DNA of 64,000 nucleotides from Firmicutes bacterium HGW-Firmicutes-9 (GCA_002841395.1 PGZM01000006.1:1-64000), one strand, 5' to 3'; positions 17,214-25,987 are shown, numbered from the stretch's first letter. Notes: generated by a model not told the origin, from the sequence alone. Made by a program: numbers and translations.

Positions 17214-20200
17214 CTGCGTCACCTCCGATCAGCTCGAAAAACTCGTCCTGCTTGATAGTTTTGAGCATGCGCACGCGGCAGCCCGGTCGTTTCGGATCAA
17301 AGCGGCAGACGCTCTTGTAGTCGCAATAGATGCATGCCTCCTGCCGTTTTTTTCGCGCGGCGGGGGAGGCAGCAAGCTCACCCTTGAGCATGCGATCAAG
17401 TGTCTGTTCGGATTTTTTCTTCGCGAGCGCGAGCAGAGACTCCATCTGATCTTTCGAGCAGACGCTGCCCGAAAACTCTTCTTCTCCTGTTTGCTCCACC
17501 TTATAGAGCACGGCGGATTTGCCGCCGGAGAGCGCGTTGTCACTCGCGCGAATGACGGCGGCATCCGAAAGCGTCAATCCCTTCAAGCGGAACGCTTCGG
17601 CGACCGCGCCTTCGATATCTTCCTCCGCGTCGGATACCACCGGCTGCGAGATCGGCATATAGTACAGTCCCGCGCGGGTCTCGGTGCGTTCCGCAGCCGC
17701 GAGTAAGTAGAGCGGCAGCTGAAGTGTCAAGCCTTGCAGCACGCCTGCAAAGTCAAAGTCCCGCCCGCCGGTCTTGTAGTCCACGATGCGCAGGATCTCC
17801 CGCCCGCCGACAGTCGCTTTGTCCACGCGGTCGATCACGCCGCCGACCAAGGCTTCGCTTCCGTCCGGCAAAGAGAGGCGAATCGGCGGAAACGGCGCGC
17901 CGTGGCCAAAGCGCACCTCGGTCAGCGCGGGTGTAAAGCTCCCCGCGCGAATCTGGCCCGTAATCGCGAGTACGCTCTGCCGCAACGTTTCGACCAGCAG
18001 GAACAGCGTCGCGCGCATCCGCTCGTTTTCCAGCAGGATGCCGTCGTGATGGTTTGCGATCACGTCCGGCAACGCTTCATCCAGAATTTTTAAGGCGTCT
18101 TCATCCGAAAGCAGCTTCCAAACGATCTTTTTCTCGTTGACCGCGCGGACAAACGCCTCCAGCGCGGCGTGGTAAAACTCACCCAAGTCCGCCGCGCGCT
18201 CGGTGAACTCCCGCGTTTCCGCGGCGCGAAGGCCATAGCGCACGAAGTGCTGAAACGGGCAGTTGTTGAAGCTCTCGAGCCGGCTTGCGCTCATGGGTAC
18301 GCTTTTTCCGTAAAGCTCGCTTGCCGTTTCGCGCGGAATGGTCAGCGGCAGGAAATTCGCCGCGCTTTCCTCGATCATTCGCTGCGTCAGCGCGCGGGTG
18401 CTGTCCCGGCGGGTCAGCCACTCGATCAAAGCCGGCAACCGCTCTGTTGCCTTTCCTTCGTCACGGAATTTTCGCAAGTCCGCTGCCGTCATAGTCAGCG
18501 CTTCCGCCGCGCAGTCCGGCAAAAGATCGCTTGATTCGATATCGCTTGCCTCGGTGCAGTCGGGGCAGAGGGTTCTCAGTCGATCCACCAACGGGCTCGG
18601 CGCGAGCTCGCCGCCGCCATCGCCATAGGCGTAGCTGACGTAAAGATACTCGTCCGTCTTACTTAGTGCAGTGTAGAGATCGAGCCTGTCCGCGGCGGTG
18701 AGTTCGGCGGAAGTTTTCCGCACGGGGGCACCCTGATTTTGCAGCTCTTTGATCTCTAGATCGTCCAGCAGTCCGTCGTTTTGCTGCGGGCGGGGCAGAA
18801 GACCATCGTTCGCGCCGACGACAAATAGTGCGCGCACCCGACGCGAGCGTGTGCGCACCACATCGCCCACCACACCCTGATCGGCTGTGCCCGGCACGAC
18901 GCCGATGCTGGCGCCCGCCATGCCTTCCTCGAGCAGGCGGGAAAACCCGGCTCTGCCGATCTTCAGCTCGCCTAATATCTCACTAAGCTGATCGAGGAGC
19001 GCGACGAGTAAATTCCAAACCTGCGCGTGCTCCTGCATATCGGCGAGGCGTTCTTCTTTTTGCAGCTCTTCCGCTCTACTTTCGAGCTGTTTTTGTAGTT
19101 CGATCTGGAGTAAAAACTGATACAGCGCGCGTACCTGCTCCTGCACGCTCGCGCGGGCAAGTCCTTTTTGCAGCGGCTCCAGCACGGCGGCGGCGCAGAC
19201 CCGCGCACGCTCCGCGCCCTCGCTGGGGTTTGCGCGGGAAAGGGGTTTGTTTAGTATGCTGCCGCGTAAGCCAGTGCGTCTAAAATACAGGTCGAGCTCT
19301 TCCGCATCCGCCTCTTCGCAGTTTGCGTAGCCGCTTTTGAGATAACGCAGCAGATCATCCGCGTGAAAACCGTTTGAAACATAGCTCACCGCGCAAAGCA
19401 CGGCGTCTGCCGCGGCGTGTCCGGACAACGGTCGCTTGCGGTCGAGAAATATCGGGATACCCCGCCGCGCGCAGGAGCGGCGGATCAGTCCCGCGTATGC
19501 GTCAAGATCGGAGACGACCACCGCCATCTCGCGATAGCGAACGCCACGATCCCGCGCAAACGATAAAATCGCCTCGGCGAGAGATTCCGCCTCAGCTCTG
19601 CGATCGCTCGCGCCAAACAGCGTGAGTTTCTCCGCGTTGCCGTGGTAGACCTCGGCAGGGTAGGAGAACAGATTCCGCTCAATGTGCCGCATCAGCGGAT
19701 CGGCGCGGTTGGTCTGCTCGCACATGCGTTCTTCTGTCACGATCGAACCCGCGCGCTCCGCGACGTCCCGCAATTGTATGAGTACTTCGCGCTCCGGCTC
19801 AAACACCTCTTCGTCGGCGTGCTGGACGCAGTCGATGCGCAGCGTGATGGTCACGTTGGGACAGACCTGCAAAAGTTCGCCTATCAACGTGAGCACCTGC
19901 CGGTTCGGGCGATCGAGTCCGTCGACATAGACCGGCTGCCCCGCGGCGAACGACTCCGGCAATAGGCGCGCGGCCTCCGTCGCCGCATCGTCGAGACTAA
20001 GATAACGCGACTGGAGATAATCCTCCGTTTCGCGATAGAGAATCGAAATGTCAGATAGCTTTTCTGTCAGCGGAAGCTCTTCCGGCAGGCGGACGATCAG
20101 CGCGTCCAGCGCGTCCGGCGTCAGCCCCGCGCGCTTGATGTCCTGGAATATCGTCTGCAGCTCCTCGGCAAAGCCCGCGCCTTCGGCCGCGCGGGAAAAG

Positions 20201-20514
20201 AGCCGGAGCTGATCTTTTTTTACGTCGATGGCTCGGCGGATCACCATGCGGTGACCTTCCGCGGATAAAAAAGGGCGCGTCTTTCCCGAAAGGGAGAGCA
20301 CGCGCTCGGTGAGTCGGTTAAAGCTGAACACCTGCACGCCCATGAGGCCGCCGAGCGCTTCTGCAAGCAGCCGCTCTGCTTCATAGGTGTACTGTTCCGG
20401 CACGATCAGCATCGCGCGCTCGCCGGAAGCTTGATGCGCGCGCAGGGCGGAAACCACGCGTGCGGTCTTGCCCGTGTCCGCGCGGCCTAAAATCAAATGG
20501 AGTTTGCCGCTCAT
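17194..20514 (-). CDS. addB: ATP-dependent nuclease subunit AddB
   Basis: AddB (1106 residues) partners AddA. It has an inactive helicase-like domain beginning with Walker A-like GRADTGKTARV. The C-terminal nuclease carries VDYKTGGRDFDF and the iron-sulfur cluster cysteines: one in the middle (SFNNCPFQHFVRYG) and the terminal CIYCDYKSVCRFD. These match the Firmicutes AddB pattern of a 4Fe-4S staple around the nuclease. The start ATG overlaps the stop of thpR by four bases (ATGA), and the end overlaps addA, giving a tight thpR-addB-addA operon. Confidence 0.95.
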   Translation of the reverse strand: MSGKLHLILGRADTGKTARVVSALRAHQASGERAMLIVPEQYTYEAERLLAEALGGLMGVQVFSFNRLTERVLSLSGKTRPFLSAEGHRMVIRRAIDVKKDQLRLFSRAAEGAGFAEELQTIFQDIKRAGLTPDALDALIVRLPEELPLTEKLSDISILYRETEDYLQSRYLSLDDAATEAARLLPESFAAGQPVYVDGLDRPNRQVLTLIGELLQVCPNVTITLRIDCVQHADEEVFEPEREVLIQLRDVAERAGSIVTEERMCEQTNRADPLMRHIERNLFSYPAEVYHGNAEKLTLFGASDRRAEAESLAEAILSFARDRGVRYREMAVVVSDLDAYAGLIRRSCARRGIPIFLDRKRPLSGHAAADAVLCAVSYVSNGFHADDLLRYLKSGYANCEEADAEELDLYFRRTGLRGSILNKPLSRANPSEGAERARVCAAAVLEPLQKGLARASVQEQVRALYQFLLQIELQKQLESRAEELQKEERLADMQEHAQVWNLLVALLDQLSEILGELKIGRAGFSRLLEEGMAGASIGVVPGTADQGVVGDVVRTRSRRVRALFVVGANDGLLPRPQQNDGLLDDLEIKELQNQGAPVRKTSAELTAADRLDLYTALSKTDEYLYVSYAYGDGGGELAPSPLVDRLRTLCPDCTEASDIESSDLLPDCAAEALTMTAADLRKFRDEGKATERLPALIEWLTRRDSTRALTQRMIEESAANFLPLTIPRETASELYGKSVPMSASRLESFNNCPFQHFVRYGLRAAETREFTERAADLGEFYHAALEAFVRAVNEKKIVWKLLSDEDALKILDEALPDVIANHHDGILLENERMRATLFLLVETLRQSVLAITGQIRAGSFTPALTEVRFGHGAPFPPIRLSLPDGSEALVGGVIDRVDKATVGGREILRIVDYKTGGRDFDFAGVLQGLTLQLPLYLLAAAERTETRAGLYYMPISQPVVSDAEEDIEGAVAEAFRLKGLTLSDAAVIRASDNALSGGKSAVLYKVEQTGEEEFSGSVCSKDQMESLLALAKKKSEQTLDRMLKGELAASPAARKKRQEACIYCDYKSVCRFDPKRPGCRVRMLKTIKQDEFFELIGGDADDAMDN

Positions 20515-21035
20515 ATGAGCATCTCCCGGTGCAACACGTTATATTGCATTTGTCCGCGCACGCTGCTGCTTTCGTAGAGCACGACCATATTGGCGGTGAA
20601 GGCCGCCTTTTGCGGAGGAAGCACGAAATCCTCGTCTCCCTCAATTTTTCGTCCGAGGGTGACATGCGGCGTGAGTTTGCCGCGGTTTTTGGTAAAGCCG
20701 CGTTCCCAGAGCGCGGATTCGAGCGATTCATAGAGGCGATCCAACTCGTCGCTGTCGCACGTGATGTTGACAAAGCCCGTGTGAGAACCATCGGTTTTGA
20801 AGGAGCCGTACTCGCGCAGACGCAGCACGAAGGGTTTGATGTCCCGCACCGCTTGGCGCATCGCGCTGGTGATGTCGTGCAGTTCGTCCGTATCGCCCAA
20901 GAAGTGCAGCGTGATGTGATAATTTTCGCGCGGCACAAAGCGGCCGGTGGCTCCGTGCGCTTCCAGCGCGACGCGGGCTGCGGACAGCGCGCGCGTGATA
21001 TCCGGCGGCAGGGGAATGGCGATAAACAGGCGCAT
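20511..21035 (-). CDS. thpR: RNA 2',3'-cyclic phosphodiesterase (2H family)
   Basis: The 174-residue 2H phosphoesterase opens 2',3'-cyclic phosphates on RNA ends in vitro. Both HxT catalytic motifs are visible: HITLHFLGDT (near residue 40) and HVTLGRK (near 126), spaced as in the LigT/ThpR family. The opening MRLFIAIPLPPDI is also typical. The start follows AAAGGAAACGTCCAA. It is first in an operon with addB and addA, linking an RNA-end enzyme to break repair by position only. Confidence 0.92.
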   Translation of the reverse strand: MRLFIAIPLPPDITRALSAARVALEAHGATGRFVPRENYHITLHFLGDTDELHDITSAMRQAVRDIKPFVLRLREYGSFKTDGSHTGFVNITCDSDELDRLYESLESALWERGFTKNRGKLTPHVTLGRKIEGDEDFVLPPQKAAFTANMVVLYESSSVRGQMQYNVLHREMLI

Positions 21036-21319
21036 TTGGACGTTTCCTTTCTTGTCGGCGAAGGATTATCATTGAAATCCTATCAGTTGTAGTATAGACA
21101 ATTTTGATCGGTTTTGCCAGAGTAAGCGCGGGAAATCCGGTATATACGTTTCTTGAATACAAAATTTTCGGATACTGCGGCAATACAATCTCGTCGATCG
21201 AAACGGTTTGAATATTCTAACAATTGCGGGTCTGATTTTCCGGCAATTGAAGCCCATCCTGCAAAAAAACGATCAAAATATCATGTTTACCATGTGTGAA
21301 AGCTGTTCATGCAGTCCCG

Positions 21320-21519
21320 TTATTCACAAAAACTGTATGAGTTATCCACAGAGGGTTATCCACACTGTCCACTGCGTTATCCACAGAATTGGAGTTTTGG
21401 GCGTTTTGGTATGTGTATAAGTCAAATTCCTGTGTGGAATGTAATGAATATACACGTTTAACATGCGTTTTGTAAAAAATTATATACAATTATCAGTACC
21501 CTACAGGGTGATATCCACA
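21320..21519. promoter_or_regulatory. DnaA-box cluster in the thpR/murA gap
   Basis: Five perfect TTATNCACA boxes lie within 101 bp: 21320-21328, 21342-21350, 21356-21364, 21377-21385 (all +) and 21412-21420 (-). Near-matches are at 21431-21439 and 21511-21519. An AT-rich stretch follows (21440-21500). The gap 21036-21678 holds no gene. The cluster is denser than the one beside dnaA. Confidence 0.75.
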
Positions 21520-21557
21520 TGATCGATTCTTGCAAATCAGCCCTTGCCCGACTGCAA

Positions 21558-21583
21558 TAAAAAAAGCTTCTTCACGAAGCCTT
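21558..21583 (-). terminator. Terminator after murA
   Basis: On the minus strand GCTTC-GTGAA-GAAGC is followed by seven T. It lies about 95 bp past the murA stop. Confidence 0.65.
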
Positions 21584-21621
21584 CTCTTTTTCGCATCTCA
21601 AACTTATTCCTGAAAAAATCC

Positions 21622-21670
21622 TACTTAAAAAGTGAAAGTTCTTTTGCTTCTTTTCTTTCAAGAAAAGAAG
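21622..21670 (-). repeat. 3'-end hairpin repeat, copy 1 (after murA)
   Basis: On the minus strand a perfect 11-bp stem, CTTCTTTTCTT-GA-AAGAAAAGAAG, is followed by CAAAAGAACTTTCACTTTTT. It begins 9 bp past the murA stop. Copies 2 (24449-24498, after aspS) and 3 (24372-24405, after arcC) share the pattern hairpin-GAAGCAAAAARGARC. Confidence 0.6.
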
Positions 21671-21678
21671 GTCTCTCC

Positions 21679-22962
21679 CTACTTCTCTTTTCTCGTGATC
21701 TCCGCGCCAAGCGCCTTGAGTTTCTTATCAAGATACTCATAGCCACGGTCGATGAACTGAATGTTGTGTACGTTGGTTGTTCCAGTTGCGGCGAGGCCCG
21801 CAACGATCAGCGACGCACCGGCGCGCAGGTCGGTTGCGTAGATATCCGCGCCGCGCAGGGAGGGGATACCCTTCACCTTTGCGGTGTTGTTGTCCTTGAT
21901 GCTGATGGAAGCGCCCATGCGGCGAAGCTCGCGCACATGGTTAAAGCGATTCTCGAAGATGGTCTCGTTGATGGTCGAGACGCCGCCGGACGAGCAGAGG
22001 TATGCCATCATGGGCTGCTGCAGGTCGGTCGGGAAGCCGGGATACGGCAGGGTTTTGACGTTGATGGCGCGGGGACGCTCGTTCATGATGACGCGGATGA
22101 AGAAGTCCCGTCCGTCGTCGCCGCCGATGACGCGCGCGCCGCTCTCCATGAGTTTTGCACAAACCGCTTCCATATGCGTCGGGATGATGTTTTTGATGAT
22201 CACGTCACCCATGGTGGCGGCGGCGGCGATCATAAACGTTCCCGTTTCGATTTGATCCGGAATGATGGCATAGCCGCATCCATGCAGCTTGGGCCGGCCG
22301 CTGATGCGAATCACATCGGTACCGGCGCCCTTGACGGAAGCGCCCATCATGTTCAGGAAGTTTGCGACGTCGACCACATGCGGCTCTTTTGCGACGTTGC
22401 TTAGAATCGTGTTGCCTTCCGCCATGCAGGCTGCGAGCATCACGTTGATGGTGGCGCCTACGCTGACCACGTCAAAATAAATCTCCGCGCCGATGAGGCG
22501 ATCCGCCTTGGCGCGAACGATGTTGCGATCACAATCCAGCTCGACTTCCGCACCAAGCGCGCGCATGCCTTTGATGTGCTGGTCGATGGGACGCGCGCCG
22601 ATCACGCAGCCGCCGGGAAGCGCAAGCTCCACCTCGTGGAAACGCCCGAGCAGCGCGCCAAGGAGATAATAGGAAGCGCGCATGCTGCTGACGGCCTCGC
22701 TGAGCGCTTTGGTATTGGTCAACGTGCGCGAGTCGATGCGCATGCAATCGCCTGCGGTATAATCGACGGTAACGCCCAGCTCCTCTAAGATTTCCTTGAG
22801 GCTCTGGACGTCCTGAATATGCGGCAGATTCTCCAGCACACAGGTTTCTGCGGCGAGAACTGCGGCAGGTATGATGGCGACCGCGGCGTTTTTTGCGCCG
22901 CTGATGGTCACGGTTCCTTCGAGCCGTTGACCGCCTTTGATCTCGTACCATTCCTTTTGCAT
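21679..22962 (-). CDS. murA: UDP-N-acetylglucosamine 1-carboxyvinyltransferase
   Basis: MurA (427 residues) catalyses the first committed step of peptidoglycan synthesis, adding enolpyruvate from PEP to UDP-GlcNAc in the cytosol. Lys24-Asn25 in SGAKNAAV, the active-site loop LPGGCVIGARPID with Cys119 (the fosfomycin target), and the C-terminal IQFIDRGYEYLDKKLKALGA are all visible. Cys at this position predicts fosfomycin sensitivity of the enzyme. Length is normal. The gene appears monocistronic, followed by a 3' hairpin repeat and a terminator. Confidence 0.97.
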   Translation of the reverse strand: MQKEWYEIKGGQRLEGTVTISGAKNAAVAIIPAAVLAAETCVLENLPHIQDVQSLKEILEELGVTVDYTAGDCMRIDSRTLTNTKALSEAVSSMRASYYLLGALLGRFHEVELALPGGCVIGARPIDQHIKGMRALGAEVELDCDRNIVRAKADRLIGAEIYFDVVSVGATINVMLAACMAEGNTILSNVAKEPHVVDVANFLNMMGASVKGAGTDVIRISGRPKLHGCGYAIIPDQIETGTFMIAAAATMGDVIIKNIIPTHMEAVCAKLMESGARVIGGDDGRDFFIRVIMNERPRAINVKTLPYPGFPTDLQQPMMAYLCSSGGVSTINETIFENRFNHVRELRRMGASISIKDNNTAKVKGIPSLRGADIYATDLRAGASLIVAGLAATGTTNVHNIQFIDRGYEYLDKKLKALGAEITRKEK

Positions 22963-23345
22963 ACGATGATAAGTCTATCGGAAGAACAAAAATAAGTCAA
23001 GCAGATCAACCGACTCGTGCTTGCGGAATGTAAACCACGAAAAAATGCGCAAATATACGAGTTGGTATTTTTTATTCAAGAGTCTTTTTTCACTGGAGAG
23101 TGGATTTTCTTCTTCTCTGTCGCACATTAATGCAGTCGTGTTGTTCTATTATTGCAAATCAAGACTACTATTTTGGAGTTTTTTACCAAAACACCTGTTG
23201 AGCATTCGTGAAAAACATACAAAAAACAGCCGGTTTTCTTAATTTTCACGTTTCTACTCTGGTTCTGCCGTTTTGCATCACAATATCCTGCAACTTTCAT
23301 TTCAAATATATTTTTTAGAAACCCGCGATTATTATAAGGAATGAA
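22963..23345. other. AT-rich intergenic region between murA and arcC
   Basis: A divergent gap of about 380 bp before the arcC promoter is clearly AT-richer than the flanking genes. Short open frames in it have no ribosome-binding site and low-complexity content. I see no RNA gene or repeat, and it presumably holds the murA promoter. Confidence 0.5.
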
Positions 23346-23384
23346 TTGACAAGCGCATAACCGCATGCTAAAGTAATTTTAGCG
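23346..23384 (+). promoter_or_regulatory. arcC promoter with overlapping inverted repeat
   Basis: TTGACA (23346-23351) and TAAAGT (23369-23374) are 17 bp apart. The inverted repeat GCTAAA-GTAAT-TTTAGC (23368-23384) overlaps the -10 and the start site, so a repressor may act here. Confidence 0.65.
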
Positions 23385-23418
23385 TTTCTCTATTTTTTTG
23401 AGACTTTGGAGGAATTCC

Positions 23419-24360
23419 ATGGAAAAGTTGGTCATCGCCCTGGGCGGTAACGCGCTGCAGGAAGGCAACGGCCCGGCAACCGCCGAAGCGCAGCTGGAAG
23501 TCGTAGAAAAGACGTCCGCATACATCGCGGACATCATCGAAAAAGGATATCATGTCATCCTCGCGCACGGCAACGGTCCGCAGGTCGGCCGCATCGTGCT
23601 GCAAAACGAGAACTCTGTGAATGTCACCCCCGCCATGCCGTTTGACGTGTGCGGCGCGATGAGCCAGGGTATGATCGGCTATCACATGCAGCAGGGTTTG
23701 ACGAAAGCCCTCCGCGCACGCGGCAACCACACGGGCGCTGCCACCGTGGTCACGCAAGTCGTGGTCGACAAGAACGACAAAGCGTTCCTTGCACCGTCGA
23801 AGCCCATCGGTCCTTTCTATAGTGAGGAAGAGGCCAAAAAGCTCCAGGCGGAGAAGGGCTATTCCGTAAAGGAAGACGCCGGACGCGGTTGGCGCAGAGT
23901 CGTGGCTTCTCCCATTCCTGTTGAAATCGTCGAGCTGCCGGAAGTCAAGTGCCTCATCGAAGGCGGATTTGTTGTCATCACCGTCGGCGGCGGCGGAATC
24001 CCCGTCGTCCGTGAAGAGAACGGCGATCTCGTCGGCACTGCGGCTGTCATCGACAAAGACCTCGCCAGCGAAAAGCTCGCGGAGGATCTCAACGCGGACG
24101 CACTGCTGATTCTTACCGCTGTTGAGCAGGTTTGCCTCAACTACGGCAAGCCGGACGAAAAGCGTCTTTCGACCATCACGGTCGCAGAAGCGGAGCAATA
24201 CATTGCCGAGAAGCATTTTGCACCCGGTTCGATGCTGCCGAAGATTCAGGCCGCGGTCAAGTTCGCAAACAGCAAAGCTGGACGCAGAGCCATCATCACC
24301 TCGCTGGACAAAGCGGTCGACGCCCTCACCGGAGCCGCGGGAACCGTCATCGTCAAATAA
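23419..24360 (+). CDS. arcC: Carbamate kinase
   Basis: The 313-residue enzyme makes ATP from carbamoyl phosphate and ADP, the last step of arginine, citrulline, agmatine or ureido-compound fermentation. The amino-acid-kinase fold is evident from LVIALGGNALQ at the start, LAHGNGPQVG (near residue 48), VTVGGGGIPVV (near 190) and DKDLASEKLAEDLNAD. ATG 23419 follows GGAGGAATTCC. It stands alone on the plus strand in a minus-strand region, with its own promoter and terminator. In E. coli a carbamate kinase (YqeA) belongs to the ygeW-ygeX-ygeY group. A ygeW-ygeY pair is 22 kb away here, so the two may serve one pathway. Confidence 0.95.
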   Translation: MEKLVIALGGNALQEGNGPATAEAQLEVVEKTSAYIADIIEKGYHVILAHGNGPQVGRIVLQNENSVNVTPAMPFDVCGAMSQGMIGYHMQQGLTKALRARGNHTGAATVVTQVVVDKNDKAFLAPSKPIGPFYSEEEAKKLQAEKGYSVKEDAGRGWRRVVASPIPVEIVELPEVKCLIEGGFVVITVGGGGIPVVREENGDLVGTAAVIDKDLASEKLAEDLNADALLILTAVEQVCLNYGKPDEKRLSTITVAEAEQYIAEKHFAPGSMLPKIQAAVKFANSKAGRRAIITSLDKAVDALTGAAGTVIVK

Positions 24361-24371
24361 CCATCTTCCTT

Positions 24372-24405
24372 CTTTCTCTTTCGGGAGAGCGAAGCAAAAA
24401 AGAAC
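24372..24405 (+). repeat. 3'-end hairpin repeat, copy 3 (after arcC)
   Basis: An imperfect hairpin with the ends CTTTCTCT and AGAGCGAAG is followed by CAAAAAAGAAC, the same tail seen after murA and aspS but on the plus strand, in the orientation of arcC. Confidence 0.5.
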
Positions 24406-24437
24406 CTGTTGTGAGTGCAGGTTCTTTTTTATTTTTC
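24401..24437 (+). terminator. arcC terminator
   Basis: AGAACCTG and CAGGTTCT form an 8-bp stem with a nine-base loop, followed by TTTTTATTTTTC. Confidence 0.85.
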
Positions 24438-24448
24438 TTTCGCAACTA

Positions 24449-24498
24449 TTATAAAAGTGTTAGCTCTTTTTGCTTCTTTTTCTCACGAGAAAAAGAAG
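24449..24498 (-). repeat. 3'-end hairpin repeat, copy 2 (after aspS)
   Basis: On the minus strand CTTCTTTTTCTC-GT-GAGAAAAAGAAG is followed by CAAAAAGAGCTAACACTTTT. It directly abuts the aspS stop codon. Confidence 0.6.
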
Positions 24499-25785
24499 TT
24501 ACGGCGTCAATCGATTCGGGCTGCGGAAGAGGAACATCGCCTCCTTGATGCCAACACCCAGCAGCAGCATGGTCAGCCGGTCGACGCCAATGCCGAAGCC
24601 GCCGTGCGGTGGGCAGCCGTAGCGGAAGAACTCCGTATAGAACTTCACGTCCTCGCCCAGGCCCCGTTCCTCCGCCTGACAGCAGAGCACGTCGTAGCGA
24701 TGCTCCCGTTGCGCGCCGGTGGTGATCTCCACGCCGCGCCAGACGAGATCGTATCCCTGCGGCACGCCCTCCTTGCACATGTGGTAGAACGCGCGCTTAT
24801 CGGCTGCAAAGTCGGTGATCAACAGAAACTCGTGCCCGAACTCTTCCATCGAGAAACGGTAGCTCAGCTGCTCGGCTTCGGTGGTCGTGTCCCCGCGCTC
24901 GCTTTCGGGCAGATGGTAGCCGTAGCGGCGTTCCAGCTCACGGTAGAGCTCCGGCAGGGCGATGACGGGGAAGGGCAACTTCGGCACGACTACTTTGACG
25001 CCATAGTGGCGCAGAATTGCCTCGCCATACATTTCCTCTACACGCTCCAGCGCGTAGGTGAGCAGTTCCGCCTCCAGCTGCATCACGTCTTGGAACGACT
25101 CGATATAGGAGAACTCAAGGTCAAATCCCGTGAATTCTGTCGTGTGGCGGTTGGTATAGGATTTCTCCGCGCGGAACACGGGTCCTGTTTCGAAGATTCG
25201 CTCAAAGCCAGCCGCCATCGCCATCTGTTTGTAAAACTGCGGGCTCTGCGCGAGATATGCTTTCTTGTCAAAGTAGCCAACCTCGAATACATCGGCGCCG
25301 CTCTCACTCGCAGCGGCGATCAGCTTCGGCGTATGAATCTCTAGAAAATTACGTTGTAACAAAAACTCTCGCATGGCGGCGACAAGGCACGTTTGCACCT
25401 GAAATAGCAGCCGCTCCTTCTCTCCGCGGAGGTCAATCCAGCGATAGTCCAGCCGCGTATCGATGTTTGCCTCCTTCGTCAGCGGCAAGGGTGCGGCCAG
25501 CGAGAGCACTTCCAACTTTGTCGGAATCAACTCTCGTCCACGCAACTTTACCTGCGGGTTCTCGGTGATGATACCCTCCAGCGACACTACGGACTCCACT
25601 GTCAGCGATTCTAATAGCTCCGTCCATTCGGGATGCAGTTGCTTTTCGATGGTCGCCTGCAGGCGTCCGCTGCTGTCGCGCACGACGAGAAACGCCATAT
25701 ACCGCGTATTGCGGACGTGTTCGAGGAACCCTTCTATTTTGACCGGCTCGTTGAATGGAGCCTGTTGCATCAGTATTCGTTTCAT
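24499..25785 (-). CDS. aspS: Aspartyl-tRNA synthetase, archaeal/eukaryal-type (short form)
   Basis: This class II synthetase has 428 residues. The bacterial AspRS is about 590 residues with an inserted GAD domain that is absent here. The N-terminal OB fold carries KIEGFLEHVRNTRYMAFLVV, motif 2 is the FETGPVFRAEKSYTNRH stretch, and motif 3 is GGFGIGVDRLTMLLLG. Archaeal-type AspRS is often non-discriminating, charging tRNA-Asn with Asp for later amidation, but specificity cannot be decided here. ATG 25785 follows AAAGGAGAAGAAAG, and its first bases overlap the stop of a 26-codon upstream ORF (ATGA). A long leader with its own promoter, leader peptide and terminator precedes it. Confidence 0.93.
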   Translation of the reverse strand: MKRILMQQAPFNEPVKIEGFLEHVRNTRYMAFLVVRDSSGRLQATIEKQLHPEWTELLESLTVESVVSLEGIITENPQVKLRGRELIPTKLEVLSLAAPLPLTKEANIDTRLDYRWIDLRGEKERLLFQVQTCLVAAMREFLLQRNFLEIHTPKLIAAASESGADVFEVGYFDKKAYLAQSPQFYKQMAMAAGFERIFETGPVFRAEKSYTNRHTTEFTGFDLEFSYIESFQDVMQLEAELLTYALERVEEMYGEAILRHYGVKVVVPKLPFPVIALPELYRELERRYGYHLPESERGDTTTEAEQLSYRFSMEEFGHEFLLITDFAADKRAFYHMCKEGVPQGYDLVWRGVEITTGAQREHRYDVLCCQAEERGLGEDVKFYTEFFRYGCPPHGGFGIGVDRLTMLLLGVGIKEAMFLFRSPNRLTP

Positions 25786-25862
25786 CTTTCTTCTCCTTTT
25801 ATTTTTATTTGGCATGGACGATCGTTTCCCGCGTCCATTCCGGCATCATCCAACTGCCGCAT
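25782..25862 (-). CDS. Asp-rich upstream ORF (26 codons) overlapping aspS
   Basis: The ORF opens at ATG 25862 behind AAGGAGGTGATCC, a 13-nt perfect complement to the 3' end of 16S rRNA. The peptide begins MRQLDDAGMDAGND, so four of its first fourteen codons encode Asp. Its stop overlaps the aspS start as ATGA, and the aspS Shine-Dalgarno lies inside its last codons. It sits downstream of the leader terminator, so it is translated only on read-through transcripts. Translational coupling with aspS is expected. No homology is claimed. Confidence 0.6.
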   Translation of the reverse strand: MRQLDDAGMDAGNDRPCQIKIKGEER

Positions 25863-25883
25863 GGGATCACCTCCTTAAGTATA

Positions 25884-25917
25884 AAATAAAAAACCGCCCG
25901 ACATTCCTGCCGGGAGG
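25884..25917 (-). terminator. Attenuator terminator in the aspS leader
   Basis: On the minus strand CCTCCCGGCA and TGTCGGGCGG form a stem around GGAA, with one G-U pair and one mismatch, followed by TTTTTTATTTT. It precedes the second upstream ORF and aspS. Confidence 0.75.
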
Positions 25918-25987
25918 TTGTTCTTTCTATTGCGCTTCTCCATAGAGAAACGCCTATGATGAGCGAACCGGCCGGCGCAGAAAAGCT

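Noticed and set aside
21320-21519. The dense DnaA-box cluster as the main oriC
   Set aside because: Genes on both sides run on the minus strand, while the strand switch is at about 33 kb by dnaA; a titration or auxiliary role fits better. Skew analysis could overturn this.
23021-23366. Short open frames in the murA-arcC gap
   Set aside because: They have no ribosome-binding sites and consist of AT-rich low-complexity sequence.
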